Below are positions 7,851-14,873 of a stretch of 64,000 bases of DNA, one piece after another. Both the position numbers and the translations under genes were made by a program. The stretch covers positions 231,330 through 295,329 of the forward strand of contig JAHJIJ010000011.1 of the NCBI GenBank assembly GCA_018823325.1, written 5' to 3'. The notes under the pieces were generated by a model that searched no databases, was not told the origin of the DNA, and saw only the letters and a program-made list of their open reading frames with translations. The DNA comes from Alphaproteobacteria bacterium. GTDB taxonomy: Bacteria; Pseudomonadota; Alphaproteobacteria; Sphingomonadales; Sphingomonadaceae. Within the stretch, counting starts at the first letter, position 1, and each line of letters opens with the position of its first letter.

Positions 7851-8161
7851 TTCGCGCCGACCTTTTCGGCTTCTTCGGCATCCTGCGCTTCAAGGATCTT
7901 GAGGACGAGTGCGACCGTCTGGTTGATCGCGAGCGGAATCTTTGTGTCGTCGTCGACGAAGATGTTGGTTTCGCAGGGGATCGATTTCCCGAGAGCGATA
8001 CCAAGCATGCCGGCCGCGACAGGCCAAACTTTGCTTGTGAACTTCGGCAGAGCCTCGGCTGGTTTCGTGCCGCCGTCGATTACAGGACAGTCTTCGCCGC
8101 TCAACGTCTGCACAGATTGCAGCACCTCGATCAGCTTGGCTTTGATAAAGTTAGCGTCCAT
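7847..8161 (-). CDS. Small protein with acyl-carrier-like pattern, first gene of the operon
   Basis: A 104-residue protein that I do not recognise as a named family. After an N-terminal helix (ANFIKAKLIEVLQSVQ) comes a spacer, then ALPKFTSKVWPVAAGML followed by ALGKSIPCETNIF and a final helix. Order and spacing resemble an acyl carrier protein: loop, serine at the start of helix II (FTS where ACPs have DSL), a helix ending in an IP-x-E motif, and a C-terminal helix. The Asp before the serine is missing, so modification is uncertain. An AcpS-type enzyme is encoded 4 kb away in the same island. ATG 8161 is used (GGAGGG upstream; GTG 8164 also possible). Confidence 0.5.
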   Translation of the reverse strand: MDANFIKAKLIEVLQSVQTLSGEDCPVIDGGTKPAEALPKFTSKVWPVAAGMLGIALGKSIPCETNIFVDDDTKIPLAINQTVALVLKILEAQDAEEAEKVGAK

Positions 8162-8176
8162 CACGACCCTCCATTT

Positions 8177-8216
8177 CTTACGGGTAGTAAGATATGCTTA
8201 CCACCGCCAATGTCAA
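8177..8216 (-). promoter_or_regulatory. Promoter with overlapping repressor half-sites
   Basis: On the minus strand TTGACA (8216-8211) is followed after 16 nt by TATCTT (8194-8189), a credible sigma-70-type promoter just upstream of the carrier-like gene. Three alternating half-sites CTTAC (8177-8181), GTAAG (8187-8191) and CTTAC (8197-8201) recur exactly every 10 bp and cover the -10 box. This suits occlusion of RNA polymerase by the XRE repressor. Confidence 0.65.
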
Positions 8217-8320
8217 GGGGTCGCGGCGCTCGATCAATGGCTGCCTGCTCTCGGCCTGATTCCGTTGAAGTCCTTGACCTTGCACGCGTCTAAGGAGCGG
8301 GCGAGCTATACCGAATTGCT

Positions 8321-8479
8321 TCAAAACGGATCGTATACCCGAACGATCAGCATCGGATCACCATCGTAATCGGCATCGGTCATGACGGCGTAGCCGTCGC
8401 TAGTCTGGATGAGAACCACACAGGTCATCAGCGTCTTGGCGAGGCTCCAGGCGAACTTTTGGGCGGTGGGAAGCGACAT
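8321..8479 (-). CDS. 52-residue conserved-looking orphan protein
   Basis: An open frame of 52 codons starts ATG at 8479 with MSLPTAQKFAWSLAKTLM and ends in DGDPMLIVRVYDPF. It has good alphaproteobacterial codon use and a compact alpha/beta character, and lies in the element backbone between the cargo island and DUF2493. I do not recognise a family. It could be a small structural or anti-restriction-type protein of the element; nothing in the sequence decides this. Confidence 0.55.
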   Translation of the reverse strand: MSLPTAQKFAWSLAKTLMTCVVLIQTSDGYAVMTDADYDGDPMLIVRVYDPF

Positions 8480-8777
8480 GATCTTTGCCCCTGTTTCCGG
8501 AGCGGGGACCGTCCCCGCTCGACAGGCGCACGGGCGACCGACGCGCGGCCGCGATCACCGAAAGCGAAGCTGAAGGCCGCAAGCTGTGCTCAGCGGACCC
8601 CTTGCGGGTTGATCGTCACAAGGCTGCGCAGAGGTCAGAAGTAAGCTAGAGAGAGCGGGGCGTTCCCGGTTCGGAACGGGATGCAGCGTCGATTCACCGC
8701 CCGGAAGTTTGTCGTCGTGTCGCTCACACAGTTGACTGTCGGGGCATTGCTCCCACCAGCGGTCGGGTATGCCCCGC
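8480..8777. other. Intergenic segment with palindromes
   Basis: No supportable gene. It contains a near-perfect palindrome of two 10-bp arms (8500-8509 with 8511-8520, GAGCGGGGAC and GTCCCCGCTC) and a second inverted repeat CGTTCC/GGAACG (8661-8666, 8673-8678). These may be transcription stop or protein-binding sites for the flanking minus-strand genes. Confidence 0.4.
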
Positions 8778-9704
8778 TCAGGTCAGGGGCTGAATCTTGC
8801 GAAAGTCGAACACGGGAATGCCGAGCTTGCGGGCCTTGTCGGCAAGGTTGTCCTGAATGCCGGTGCCGGAGAACACCACAACGCCGATCGGCAGGACGTC
8901 CAGCATCGCATCGTTGCGCTTGAACGGCGCTGCCTTGGCATGTTTTGCCCAGTCGGGCTTGAAGGCCACCTGCGTTACCTTGCGATTGTCGGCCCAGCAG
9001 GCGGCAATGCGCTCGGCGCCGGCCGGCGCACCGCCGTGCAGCAGCACCATGTTTGGATGTTTGGCGCGGACGCGGTCCAATGCCCCCCAGATGGCATCGG
9101 TATCGTTGCAGTCCTTGCCGCCGGTAAATGCGACCTTGGGGCCAGTGGGCAGCATGATCTCGGTTTCGGCACGGCGGCGGGCGGCGATGAAGTCGCGGCT
9201 GTCGACCATCGCTGCGGTCAGGGCGCCGCGGTTGACGAGGCTGCCATGGCGGGGATGCCAGGCCGAACCGGTATGGGTGCGATAGAGATCGCAGGCCGCA
9301 TCGCGCATCAGTTCATGGGCGTTGCGCCGTTCGATCAGCGTAAGGCCCTGGGCCAACAATCGTTCCAGTTCGACCGATGCGACCTCGGAGCCGTCCTGTT
9401 CGCGCTGCGATCGACGCTGTGCCTGCTCGTTGTCGTCGAGCTCGCGTTCAACCCGCTCGGCGGCACGGTGGAACAGATTGACCGTCGACCAGAGCAGATC
9501 GTCGAGATCGGGTTCGAGCCGGGTGTCGGCAAGCGTACCGATCAGGGCGTCGAAAATATCTGCAACCGCACCTGCGACACGGTCGCCATCAGGTAACGGT
9601 CGCGGGTCGGGTTCGTCATGGAATGGCCGGAAGCCGTAGAGTTGCAGTTCATCGAGAATATGCGCGGTGGCGGATTGCTCCTGCGGTTCGTCGGGATCGG
9701 TCAT
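8778..9704 (-). CDS. DUF2493 domain protein of the mobile-element backbone
   Basis: A 308-residue protein whose C-terminal 120 residues match DUF2493 (Rossmann-like, YspA/SLOG-related). It shows KVAFTGGKDCND near 190, MVLLHGGAPAGAERIAACWA, and a final GIQDNLADKARKLGIPVFDFR. The N-terminal half is acidic and helical. The domain belongs to a superfamily that binds nucleotides or ligands. The protein is common in integrative elements and plasmids of this lineage, but its function is unknown. It is preceded by a leader resembling that of the DUF736 gene. Confidence 0.85.
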   Translation of the reverse strand: MTDPDEPQEQSATAHILDELQLYGFRPFHDEPDPRPLPDGDRVAGAVADIFDALIGTLADTRLEPDLDDLLWSTVNLFHRAAERVERELDDNEQAQRRSQREQDGSEVASVELERLLAQGLTLIERRNAHELMRDAACDLYRTHTGSAWHPRHGSLVNRGALTAAMVDSRDFIAARRRAETEIMLPTGPKVAFTGGKDCNDTDAIWGALDRVRAKHPNMVLLHGGAPAGAERIAACWADNRKVTQVAFKPDWAKHAKAAPFKRNDAMLDVLPIGVVVFSGTGIQDNLADKARKLGIPVFDFRKIQPLT

Positions 9705-9788
9705 GGCGGTCGCTCGGTTGTTGGACCGCGCCTCTCGCGGCCTTCATGGGCGAGCAAAGAGCGGGGGCGGAGCGGGTCGGCACCCTTG

Positions 9789-9905
9789 TGGCCGAAGCGC
9801 AGCGGAGGATGGCGAGCACGACTTTCTTGGCGCGCGAGGAGCCGCGCATCCGGGGTCCCCGCGCGGCTTGACGCGTGGGGTGGTCGCGGCGGGGAAGAAA
9901 GTCGC
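9789..9905 (-). promoter_or_regulatory. Conserved leader element, copy B (upstream of DUF2493)
   Basis: This lies 85-200 nt before the DUF2493 start codon and repeats the blocks of copy A in order: CAGCGGAGGA, TTTCTTG, CGCGAGGA and GGGGAAGAAAGT. The CGACTTTCTT and AAGAAAGTCG ends are complementary and bracket a longer GC-rich loop. The remaining parts of the 9705-10034 gap show no gene I can support. Confidence 0.5.
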
Positions 9906-10034
9906 GCACAGCCATTGCCGGCCCGGTCGGCTTCCGCTTCTCTCGCCCCTCTCGAAGGCAGAGGCGCGGCTCTGTCAGGGAAGTGACGGATCATGGCGAA
10001 CATAGCTCTGGCGCACAGACGTCACCGTCTATGC

Positions 10035-11066
10035 TCAGCCGATGAACCGTTCGGCATCCTCGGGGGCAAGCTGCACTCGCACCGCTGCCCGCATCTCGTC
10101 TCGGCCAAGCCGCTGCAAATCGTCGTTGAAGTCACCAAGGCTGGCAGTCAGCATCAGCGGCTCGATACCAGCCCTGATCGCGCGCTCGGCCAGCGTGCCA
10201 GCCGCATGTTGTCCAGCGGGATCGTTATCGCGCGCAATGTAGAGGCGGCGCAGCGAAGGCGCGATTTGCAACGCGGACAGGTGACCTGCTGAGAGACCGG
10301 CAATCATGGGCATGCTCGGCATGATCTGACGGAGCGACAATATCGTTTCGATGCCCTCTCCGGCGACCAAGACTGATCCGGCCCGACCGAACCGCAAGCC
10401 GTTGCCAAGGATATTACCCATGGCGCGGCGCGGGGTGGAAACGGGTGCCTTTCCGCTGCCGTTCGGATCGAGCCAGGTGCGGTGGATGCCGGTCAAAGAT
10501 CCGTCATCACTGCGGACGGCTGCAATCAATGCCGGAAACGCGCTCGGCGTGCCGGGTGAATCGTCTTCGTCGGCGCGATACCAGCAGTGGGGATAGAACC
10601 GCAGCGAGCCGCACTCGCGCAGGTCGGTAATGCCACGCTGGCGCAGATAGCTCTCGGCAAGCGTGCCATGGATCGGCTGCGATATCGCCCATAGCCGTCG
10701 TGCAGCTTCCGGCGATCCGATCGGTGCGGGCGGCAGCGGTTCAAATGCCATTGGCTCTGGCGGCGGCAGAGACAGAAAGCGCTGCGCTTCGCCGAGCGTG
10801 TCGGCGAGCGAAGCCAATCGCTGGTTGGCAGCGATGAGGTCGAGCAGGTCGCCATGCTCGCCGGTCGCCGCATCGGTCCATTTGCCCGCAGCACCCTTGC
10901 CGGCGTCGGGTCCGGTCAGTCGCACGAACAGGCTGCGCCCCGGTGTGCCTTCGACATCGCCGATCAGCCAGTAGCGCCCCTGTCGGCGGCCTTGGGGAAG
11001 ATAGTGGCGGCAGACACTTTCAGCATTGCGGGCAAGCTGCCGGGCAAGGTCGGATGCATCGGACAT
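10035..11066 (-). CDS. Toprim-domain primase-like protein
   Basis: A 343-residue protein. The N-terminal part (CRHYLPQGRRQGRYWLIGD) is the region that accompanies Toprim domains in plasmid and element primases. The C-terminal half holds the Toprim core: SVLVAGEGIETILSL (catalytic Glu) followed by RLYIARDNDPAGQHAA (DxD). Such proteins synthesise primers or act in element replication or transfer. The ATG at 11066 is chosen because AGGAGGATCAG precedes it. A nested hairpin (11088-11158) separates it from the upstream ParB gene, which is likely in the same transcript. Confidence 0.85.
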   Translation of the reverse strand: MSDASDLARQLARNAESVCRHYLPQGRRQGRYWLIGDVEGTPGRSLFVRLTGPDAGKGAAGKWTDAATGEHGDLLDLIAANQRLASLADTLGEAQRFLSLPPPEPMAFEPLPPAPIGSPEAARRLWAISQPIHGTLAESYLRQRGITDLRECGSLRFYPHCWYRADEDDSPGTPSAFPALIAAVRSDDGSLTGIHRTWLDPNGSGKAPVSTPRRAMGNILGNGLRFGRAGSVLVAGEGIETILSLRQIMPSMPMIAGLSAGHLSALQIAPSLRRLYIARDNDPAGQHAAGTLAERAIRAGIEPLMLTASLGDFNDDLQRLGRDEMRAAVRVQLAPEDAERFIG

Positions 11067-11087
11067 CTGATCCTCCTGAGAAAAGAA

Positions 11088-11158
11088 GAGGGTCCGCCGC
11101 GCCCAAGCAATCCCCACGAAGCAGGCTTCGCGGGGACCCCGATGCACGGCGGACCCTC
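11088..11158 (-). terminator. Nested hairpin with downstream T-rich tract (terminator or attenuator)
   Basis: A perfect 12-bp outer stem (GAGGGTCCGCCG at 11088-11099 with its complement at 11147-11158) encloses an 11-bp inner stem (11111-11121 with 11125-11135, one wobble pair). On the minus strand the outer stem is followed by TTCTTTTCTC and then the primase ribosome-binding site. It lies between the ParB-like and primase genes and could reduce or regulate read-through. Confidence 0.55.
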
Positions 11159-11186
11159 AGTTGCGAGCGGGTCTGGGGAGCGCGAC

Positions 11187-13337
11187 CTACTCGGCGGCGA
11201 CGGCGAAGTGGGTCTCGCCCTCGGCCTCGGCATTGTCGTCGATCGGCGCTTCGTCCGCCACGGACCGTGCGCCGTCATCTGCCGTCGGCTTCGCTTCGCC
11301 AATGGCATCGGCATCGACAATGGCCTCATCGGTGGGCGACTCGACCTCGCGTTCGGTCGGTGTTGGTATGGCGCGACCCGGCGTGCGGAGCGGCTCGGGC
11401 AACCAGCCGCTGCCCTCGAGCAGCACAGCCGCACGCGCCGCCATGTCCGGCTTCTTGAGGTGGGCGATGCTGTCAGCCGTCCGTTCGCCCTTCGCTTCTG
11501 CCACCGCCTGCATGATGCGCGCCTTGGTCACCCGGCCAAGGAATGTGTCGGCCGTCGGCTTCCAACCCGCCGCCGCCATGTCGAGATCGACCGCTTGGGC
11601 AAGCTGGTCGGCATGGATAAGCGCACGCGGTCTGCGGTTGTATGCCTCGAACGTGGCGTTGACCGTGCAGGCGACGCAGTGGGCGAACAGCGACTTCTGC
11701 TGCTCGCCATCCATGTCGCCAAGCGCATCCCACAGCGCCTCGGGTTGCGCGGGCAGCAGATCGGCAAGCGCCTGGTGCCGCGCATCGATCGCCTGTGCAG
11801 AGGCCGTGTCGCCAAGCCCGGGTGCCTGCTGACCAAACCCGACATGCTTGGCGTCGAGTTCGAGGCAGCTGTCGAGCGCGTAGCGGTAGAACAGCCGCAA
11901 GACGAGCGCATGGAGGCAGGCGTGGAACGCCACCTCTGGCGACCGGGCCACTGCGTCACGCAGCGCCAGCGTGCGATGCGCGGTCAGTTCGGACATCAGC
12001 CGGTCGGGGATCGGGCGCAGGCTTTCATCCTCCTCCGGCTCAGCTGCCACCTCGACATTGTTGCTTTCAATGTCGACCTGAGCGCCTTCGTGGCTGGTGC
12101 CGTTGTCGGCGTGGCTGTTATGGTCCCCGCTAACGGCGCCCTGCTCGGGCTCGATGGGCAGTTCGTCCTCGGGCCGGACGAAACCGCGCTCGATCCGCAA
12201 GCTGCCATCCGGCGCAATGCTGGCGAACGCACCGGCCCGCGCAACCTCGTCGGCGTCATAGGCCAGCGGTCGCTGGTCGAGCGCCTCGATCGCGGTTTCC
12301 AGTTCGCCGAGGCGCTCATCGATCTCGTCGGGAAGTTCGGGCGAGTCCTCATGCTCGGCCATCAGCGCGTCATATTCGGCTTGGAGGGCGTCGCGCGTGG
12401 CCTGTTCCTCCGCGCTGATCTCCACCGGCGTGCCGCGCAACTGGCGAAGCCCATAGCTGTGGCCATAGGGGAAGTCGGGCGCTGCATCGATCCAGCGCCA
12501 GCCTTCGGCCTGCACCTTCATCGCCTCCTCGTGCAGGCGCTCGGAAACCATCAGGTCGACGAGGCCGACATCCTGCAGCCAGCCGCCATCATCGCCCTGG
12601 AACAGGTCGCGCATGACGCCGCCGCCCGCCTCGATATAGGCGTCGATGTCGATGAACCGGGCGCGCTTGTCGCATGCACGCACGGCGCCTTCGGTCAGCA
12701 TCCGGCGGATCGCGTAAGGCTGGTGGTCGTAGGAGCCGGCGAGCCACTCATAGACCTGCTCCTGACGCTCATGGTCGCCGTTGACGGTGAACGCCATCAA
12801 CTGGTCGAGCGTGATCTCGTCCTCGGCATAGGCGTCAAGGATCTTCGGCGACACGCTGGCAAGCTTCAGACGCTGCTTGACCACGGCCACCGACACGAAC
12901 TGGTGCGCGGCGATTTCTTCCTCGGACTGGCCCTTCTCGCGGAGCGTCAGAAAGGCACGGAACTGGTCGAGCGGGTGCAGCGGTGCCCGCTGGATGTTCT
13001 CGGCCAGGCTGTCTTCCTCGGCATCGCCCTCGGTGCGGATAATGCACGGCACCGGCGCGTTGCGCGGCAGCTGCTTGCGCTTCACCAGCAATTCGAGCGC
13101 GCGGTAGCGACGGCCGCCCGACGGCACTTCGAACATGCCGGTCTCGTTGCCATCGGCATCGACGACGGCGCGGACGGTGAGCGACTGCAACAGCGTGCGC
13201 CGCGCGATGTCCTCGGCAAGATCCTCGATGCCGACTCCCGCCTTGATGCGGCGGACGTTGGACTGCGACAGCACCAGCTTGTCGAACGGGATGTCTTGGC
13301 TGACGCTGAGCGCGAGCTTGGGATTGGACTTGGGCAT
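11187..13337 (-). CDS. Large ParB/Srx-domain protein of the element
   Basis: A 716-residue protein. The N-terminal 200 residues form a ParB nuclease-fold domain: IPFDKLVLSQSNVRR, EVPSGGRRYRALELL, EDSLAENIQRAPLHPLDQFR and a helix-turn-helix with HQFVSVAVVKQRLKLASV. The remaining 500 residues are a poorly conserved, acidic, coiled-coil-rich extension (including two Glu/Asp-rich stretches around 340-440 and a final acidic tail). Chromosomal ParB is about 300 residues, so this is the long form found on integrative elements, where it probably acts in maintenance or gene control. The start at 13337 has GGAGAAG upstream; the longer in-frame extension covers the conserved leader. Confidence 0.87.
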   Translation of the reverse strand: MPKSNPKLALSVSQDIPFDKLVLSQSNVRRIKAGVGIEDLAEDIARRTLLQSLTVRAVVDADGNETGMFEVPSGGRRYRALELLVKRKQLPRNAPVPCIIRTEGDAEEDSLAENIQRAPLHPLDQFRAFLTLREKGQSEEEIAAHQFVSVAVVKQRLKLASVSPKILDAYAEDEITLDQLMAFTVNGDHERQEQVYEWLAGSYDHQPYAIRRMLTEGAVRACDKRARFIDIDAYIEAGGGVMRDLFQGDDGGWLQDVGLVDLMVSERLHEEAMKVQAEGWRWIDAAPDFPYGHSYGLRQLRGTPVEISAEEQATRDALQAEYDALMAEHEDSPELPDEIDERLGELETAIEALDQRPLAYDADEVARAGAFASIAPDGSLRIERGFVRPEDELPIEPEQGAVSGDHNSHADNGTSHEGAQVDIESNNVEVAAEPEEDESLRPIPDRLMSELTAHRTLALRDAVARSPEVAFHACLHALVLRLFYRYALDSCLELDAKHVGFGQQAPGLGDTASAQAIDARHQALADLLPAQPEALWDALGDMDGEQQKSLFAHCVACTVNATFEAYNRRPRALIHADQLAQAVDLDMAAAGWKPTADTFLGRVTKARIMQAVAEAKGERTADSIAHLKKPDMAARAAVLLEGSGWLPEPLRTPGRAIPTPTEREVESPTDEAIVDADAIGEAKPTADDGARSVADEAPIDDNAEAEGETHFAVAAE

Positions 13338-13440
13338 GATACTTCTCCGGACGGCCCGGCCGGGAGCCTCTCTCCCGACACCTCGAACCGTCACGAAGCG
13401 CAGCGCCGCCCTCTTCCTCTCAAGAGAGCGACGCCGCGTA
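13338..13440 (-). promoter_or_regulatory. Structured 5' leader of the ParB gene (copy C1)
   Basis: The 56 nt before the ParB start are nearly identical to those before the DUF932 start (14666-14721). In minus-strand RNA GACGG pairs with CCGTC, enclosing a GGGAG/GCTCCC hairpin; the GAGGGCGGCG block further upstream is shared too. Indels between copies break the reading frame but keep the pairings, which points to RNA structure rather than a leader peptide. Confidence 0.6.
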
Positions 13441-13465
13441 TCGGAACGACGGTGGAGACGAAGTC

Positions 13466-14665
13466 TTACGCCGCGACCCGGTCGAACAGCTTCTTGGCGC
13501 GCGCCTCCAGATCAAGCCGGGCGTCCTGCTGCGTCTTGCCGCGCGCGAAAGCGGTGATGCCCTGCACAAAGTCGAACACGGACTCGGGCGGGCGTCCTTC
13601 TTCCGCGAGCACCGTGTCGATGATCCTGGCGGTCTCGGCCTTGCCGAACCCGCGCTTGCGCAGGAAATCGGTGCGATCTTCGTCCGAGCGCGCGACGATG
13701 CGCTCGCGTGCCTGCCGGATGCCGTTGACGAAGGGTAGCGGCGAGGAATCCGCGAACTGCGTCAGCGCCGGTGCGGCCTCATGCGCGAAGCGATTGGCGG
13801 CGTATTTGCTGTGCCTGATGCTGATTTCTTCGAAATCCTCGACACCCCAGAGATTGCGGTTCTGGCAAACTGCGCGAAGGTAGAAGCTGGCGATGCCGAG
13901 CGTTTTGGCGCCCACCTCGCTGTTCCAGCAGTAGAAGCCCCGGAAGTAGAGGTCGGGCGATCCATCGGGCAGCTTGCCCGCTTCGATCGGGTTGAGGTCG
14001 TCGACCAGGAACAGGAACACGTCGCGGTCGGACGCATAAAGCGTGGTCGTGTCGGCGCTGATATCGACCATCGGGTTGTAAATGCCAGTCGACCAGTCGA
14101 GCACGCCGGGCACTTTCCAGCGGGTATCGCCTGTGCCGTTTCCAGCGATCCGCTGCACGGCGGCAACCAGTTCATGGTCGTAGATGCGGCCATAATCCGG
14201 GCCGGTGACGGCTCGCAATTCCATGCGGCCATCATCGGTCTCCAGCGTCTTGACCTGCTCGGCGCGGTGGTTGGTGAGGCCATACTGGAGGTTGATGCCC
14301 GCCAGCGGTGCCGGAAGCTGGCGCAGGTACGCCGCTGGCGCGCCGACCAATGCCGCCAACTGGCCGAAGCTCCAATGTGTTGGTGAAATCGGCTGTTCGG
14401 CACCGGGCAGGATCAAGTCGAGCTGTTCGGCATTGTCGCGGCTGGCTTCGACCCGGACGGCGGCGCTCTCTACCGTCCGCGTTCGGCTGCGCTCGGCCCG
14501 GCCTTTCACCGATGCCATCAGCGCATCGAGCGACAGATAGCGCTCGTCAGCAGGGCGGCTGAACCATTCCGACGAAACCCGACCGACCCGCTGGCCGCGA
14601 CCGACATCGACCTTGTAACCACCGCTCCAGTCGGGGCTCGAGTCGAGAACTTGAACTTGTGTCAT
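13466..14665 (-). CDS. DUF932 (phage/plasmid-like) protein
   Basis: A 399-residue member of DUF932, a family of unknown function usual on plasmids, phages and integrative elements. Recognisable parts are HWSFGQLAALVGAPAAYLRQ (about 115), NHRAEQVKTLETDD, LRAVTGPDYGRIYDHEL and RGFYCWNSEVGAKTLGIASF. Start ATG 14665 has CGGAGA upstream. It is followed on the same strand by ParB and the primase and shares its leader with ParB, so these genes are probably co-regulated. Confidence 0.87.
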   Translation of the reverse strand: MTQVQVLDSSPDWSGGYKVDVGRGQRVGRVSSEWFSRPADERYLSLDALMASVKGRAERSRTRTVESAAVRVEASRDNAEQLDLILPGAEQPISPTHWSFGQLAALVGAPAAYLRQLPAPLAGINLQYGLTNHRAEQVKTLETDDGRMELRAVTGPDYGRIYDHELVAAVQRIAGNGTGDTRWKVPGVLDWSTGIYNPMVDISADTTTLYASDRDVFLFLVDDLNPIEAGKLPDGSPDLYFRGFYCWNSEVGAKTLGIASFYLRAVCQNRNLWGVEDFEEISIRHSKYAANRFAHEAAPALTQFADSSPLPFVNGIRQARERIVARSDEDRTDFLRKRGFGKAETARIIDTVLAEEGRPPESVFDFVQGITAFARGKTQQDARLDLEARAKKLFDRVAA

Positions 14666-14755
14666 GGCATGTCTCCGCGACGGTCCGGCCAGGAGCCTCT
14701 CTCCCGACACTTGAACCGTCACGGCGAAAGCCGCCGCCCTCTCACTCTCACTCTC
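14666..14755 (-). promoter_or_regulatory. Structured 5' leader of the DUF932 gene (copy C2)
   Basis: Second copy of the leader described for the ParB gene. It has GACGGTTCAAG, the GGGAGAGAGGCTCC hairpin and GGACCGTC, followed directly by GGAGA and the start codon. A CTCACT-repeat tract marks its upstream edge (14738-14758). Confidence 0.6.
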
Positions 14756-14842
14756 ACAAGGAAATCAACACATCCGGTACCATAAGCGTGACACACGTCG
14801 CGTGCTTTCCTACGCTTACGGACACGACACATGCCGTGCGAT

Positions 14843-14859
14843 AAAGACAGTCTGTCTTT
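14843..14859. promoter_or_regulatory. Palindrome upstream of the HEPN gene
   Basis: AAAGACA and TGTCTTT arms with a three-base centre lie 15 nt before the chosen start codon at 14874. A second inverted repeat (TAAGCGT near 14784 and ACGCTTA near 14813) lies further upstream. Position and symmetry suggest an operator; no promoter could be fixed with confidence. Confidence 0.4.
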
Positions 14860-14873
14860 GCTCAGGGTCCGCA

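Noticed and set aside
10854..13883. A 1009-codon plus-strand open frame opposite the ParB-like gene
   Set aside because: It is the antisense of ParB and flanking genes, is rich in Arg/His/Ala as GC-rich shadows are, and has no domain; ParB on the other strand is unmistakable.
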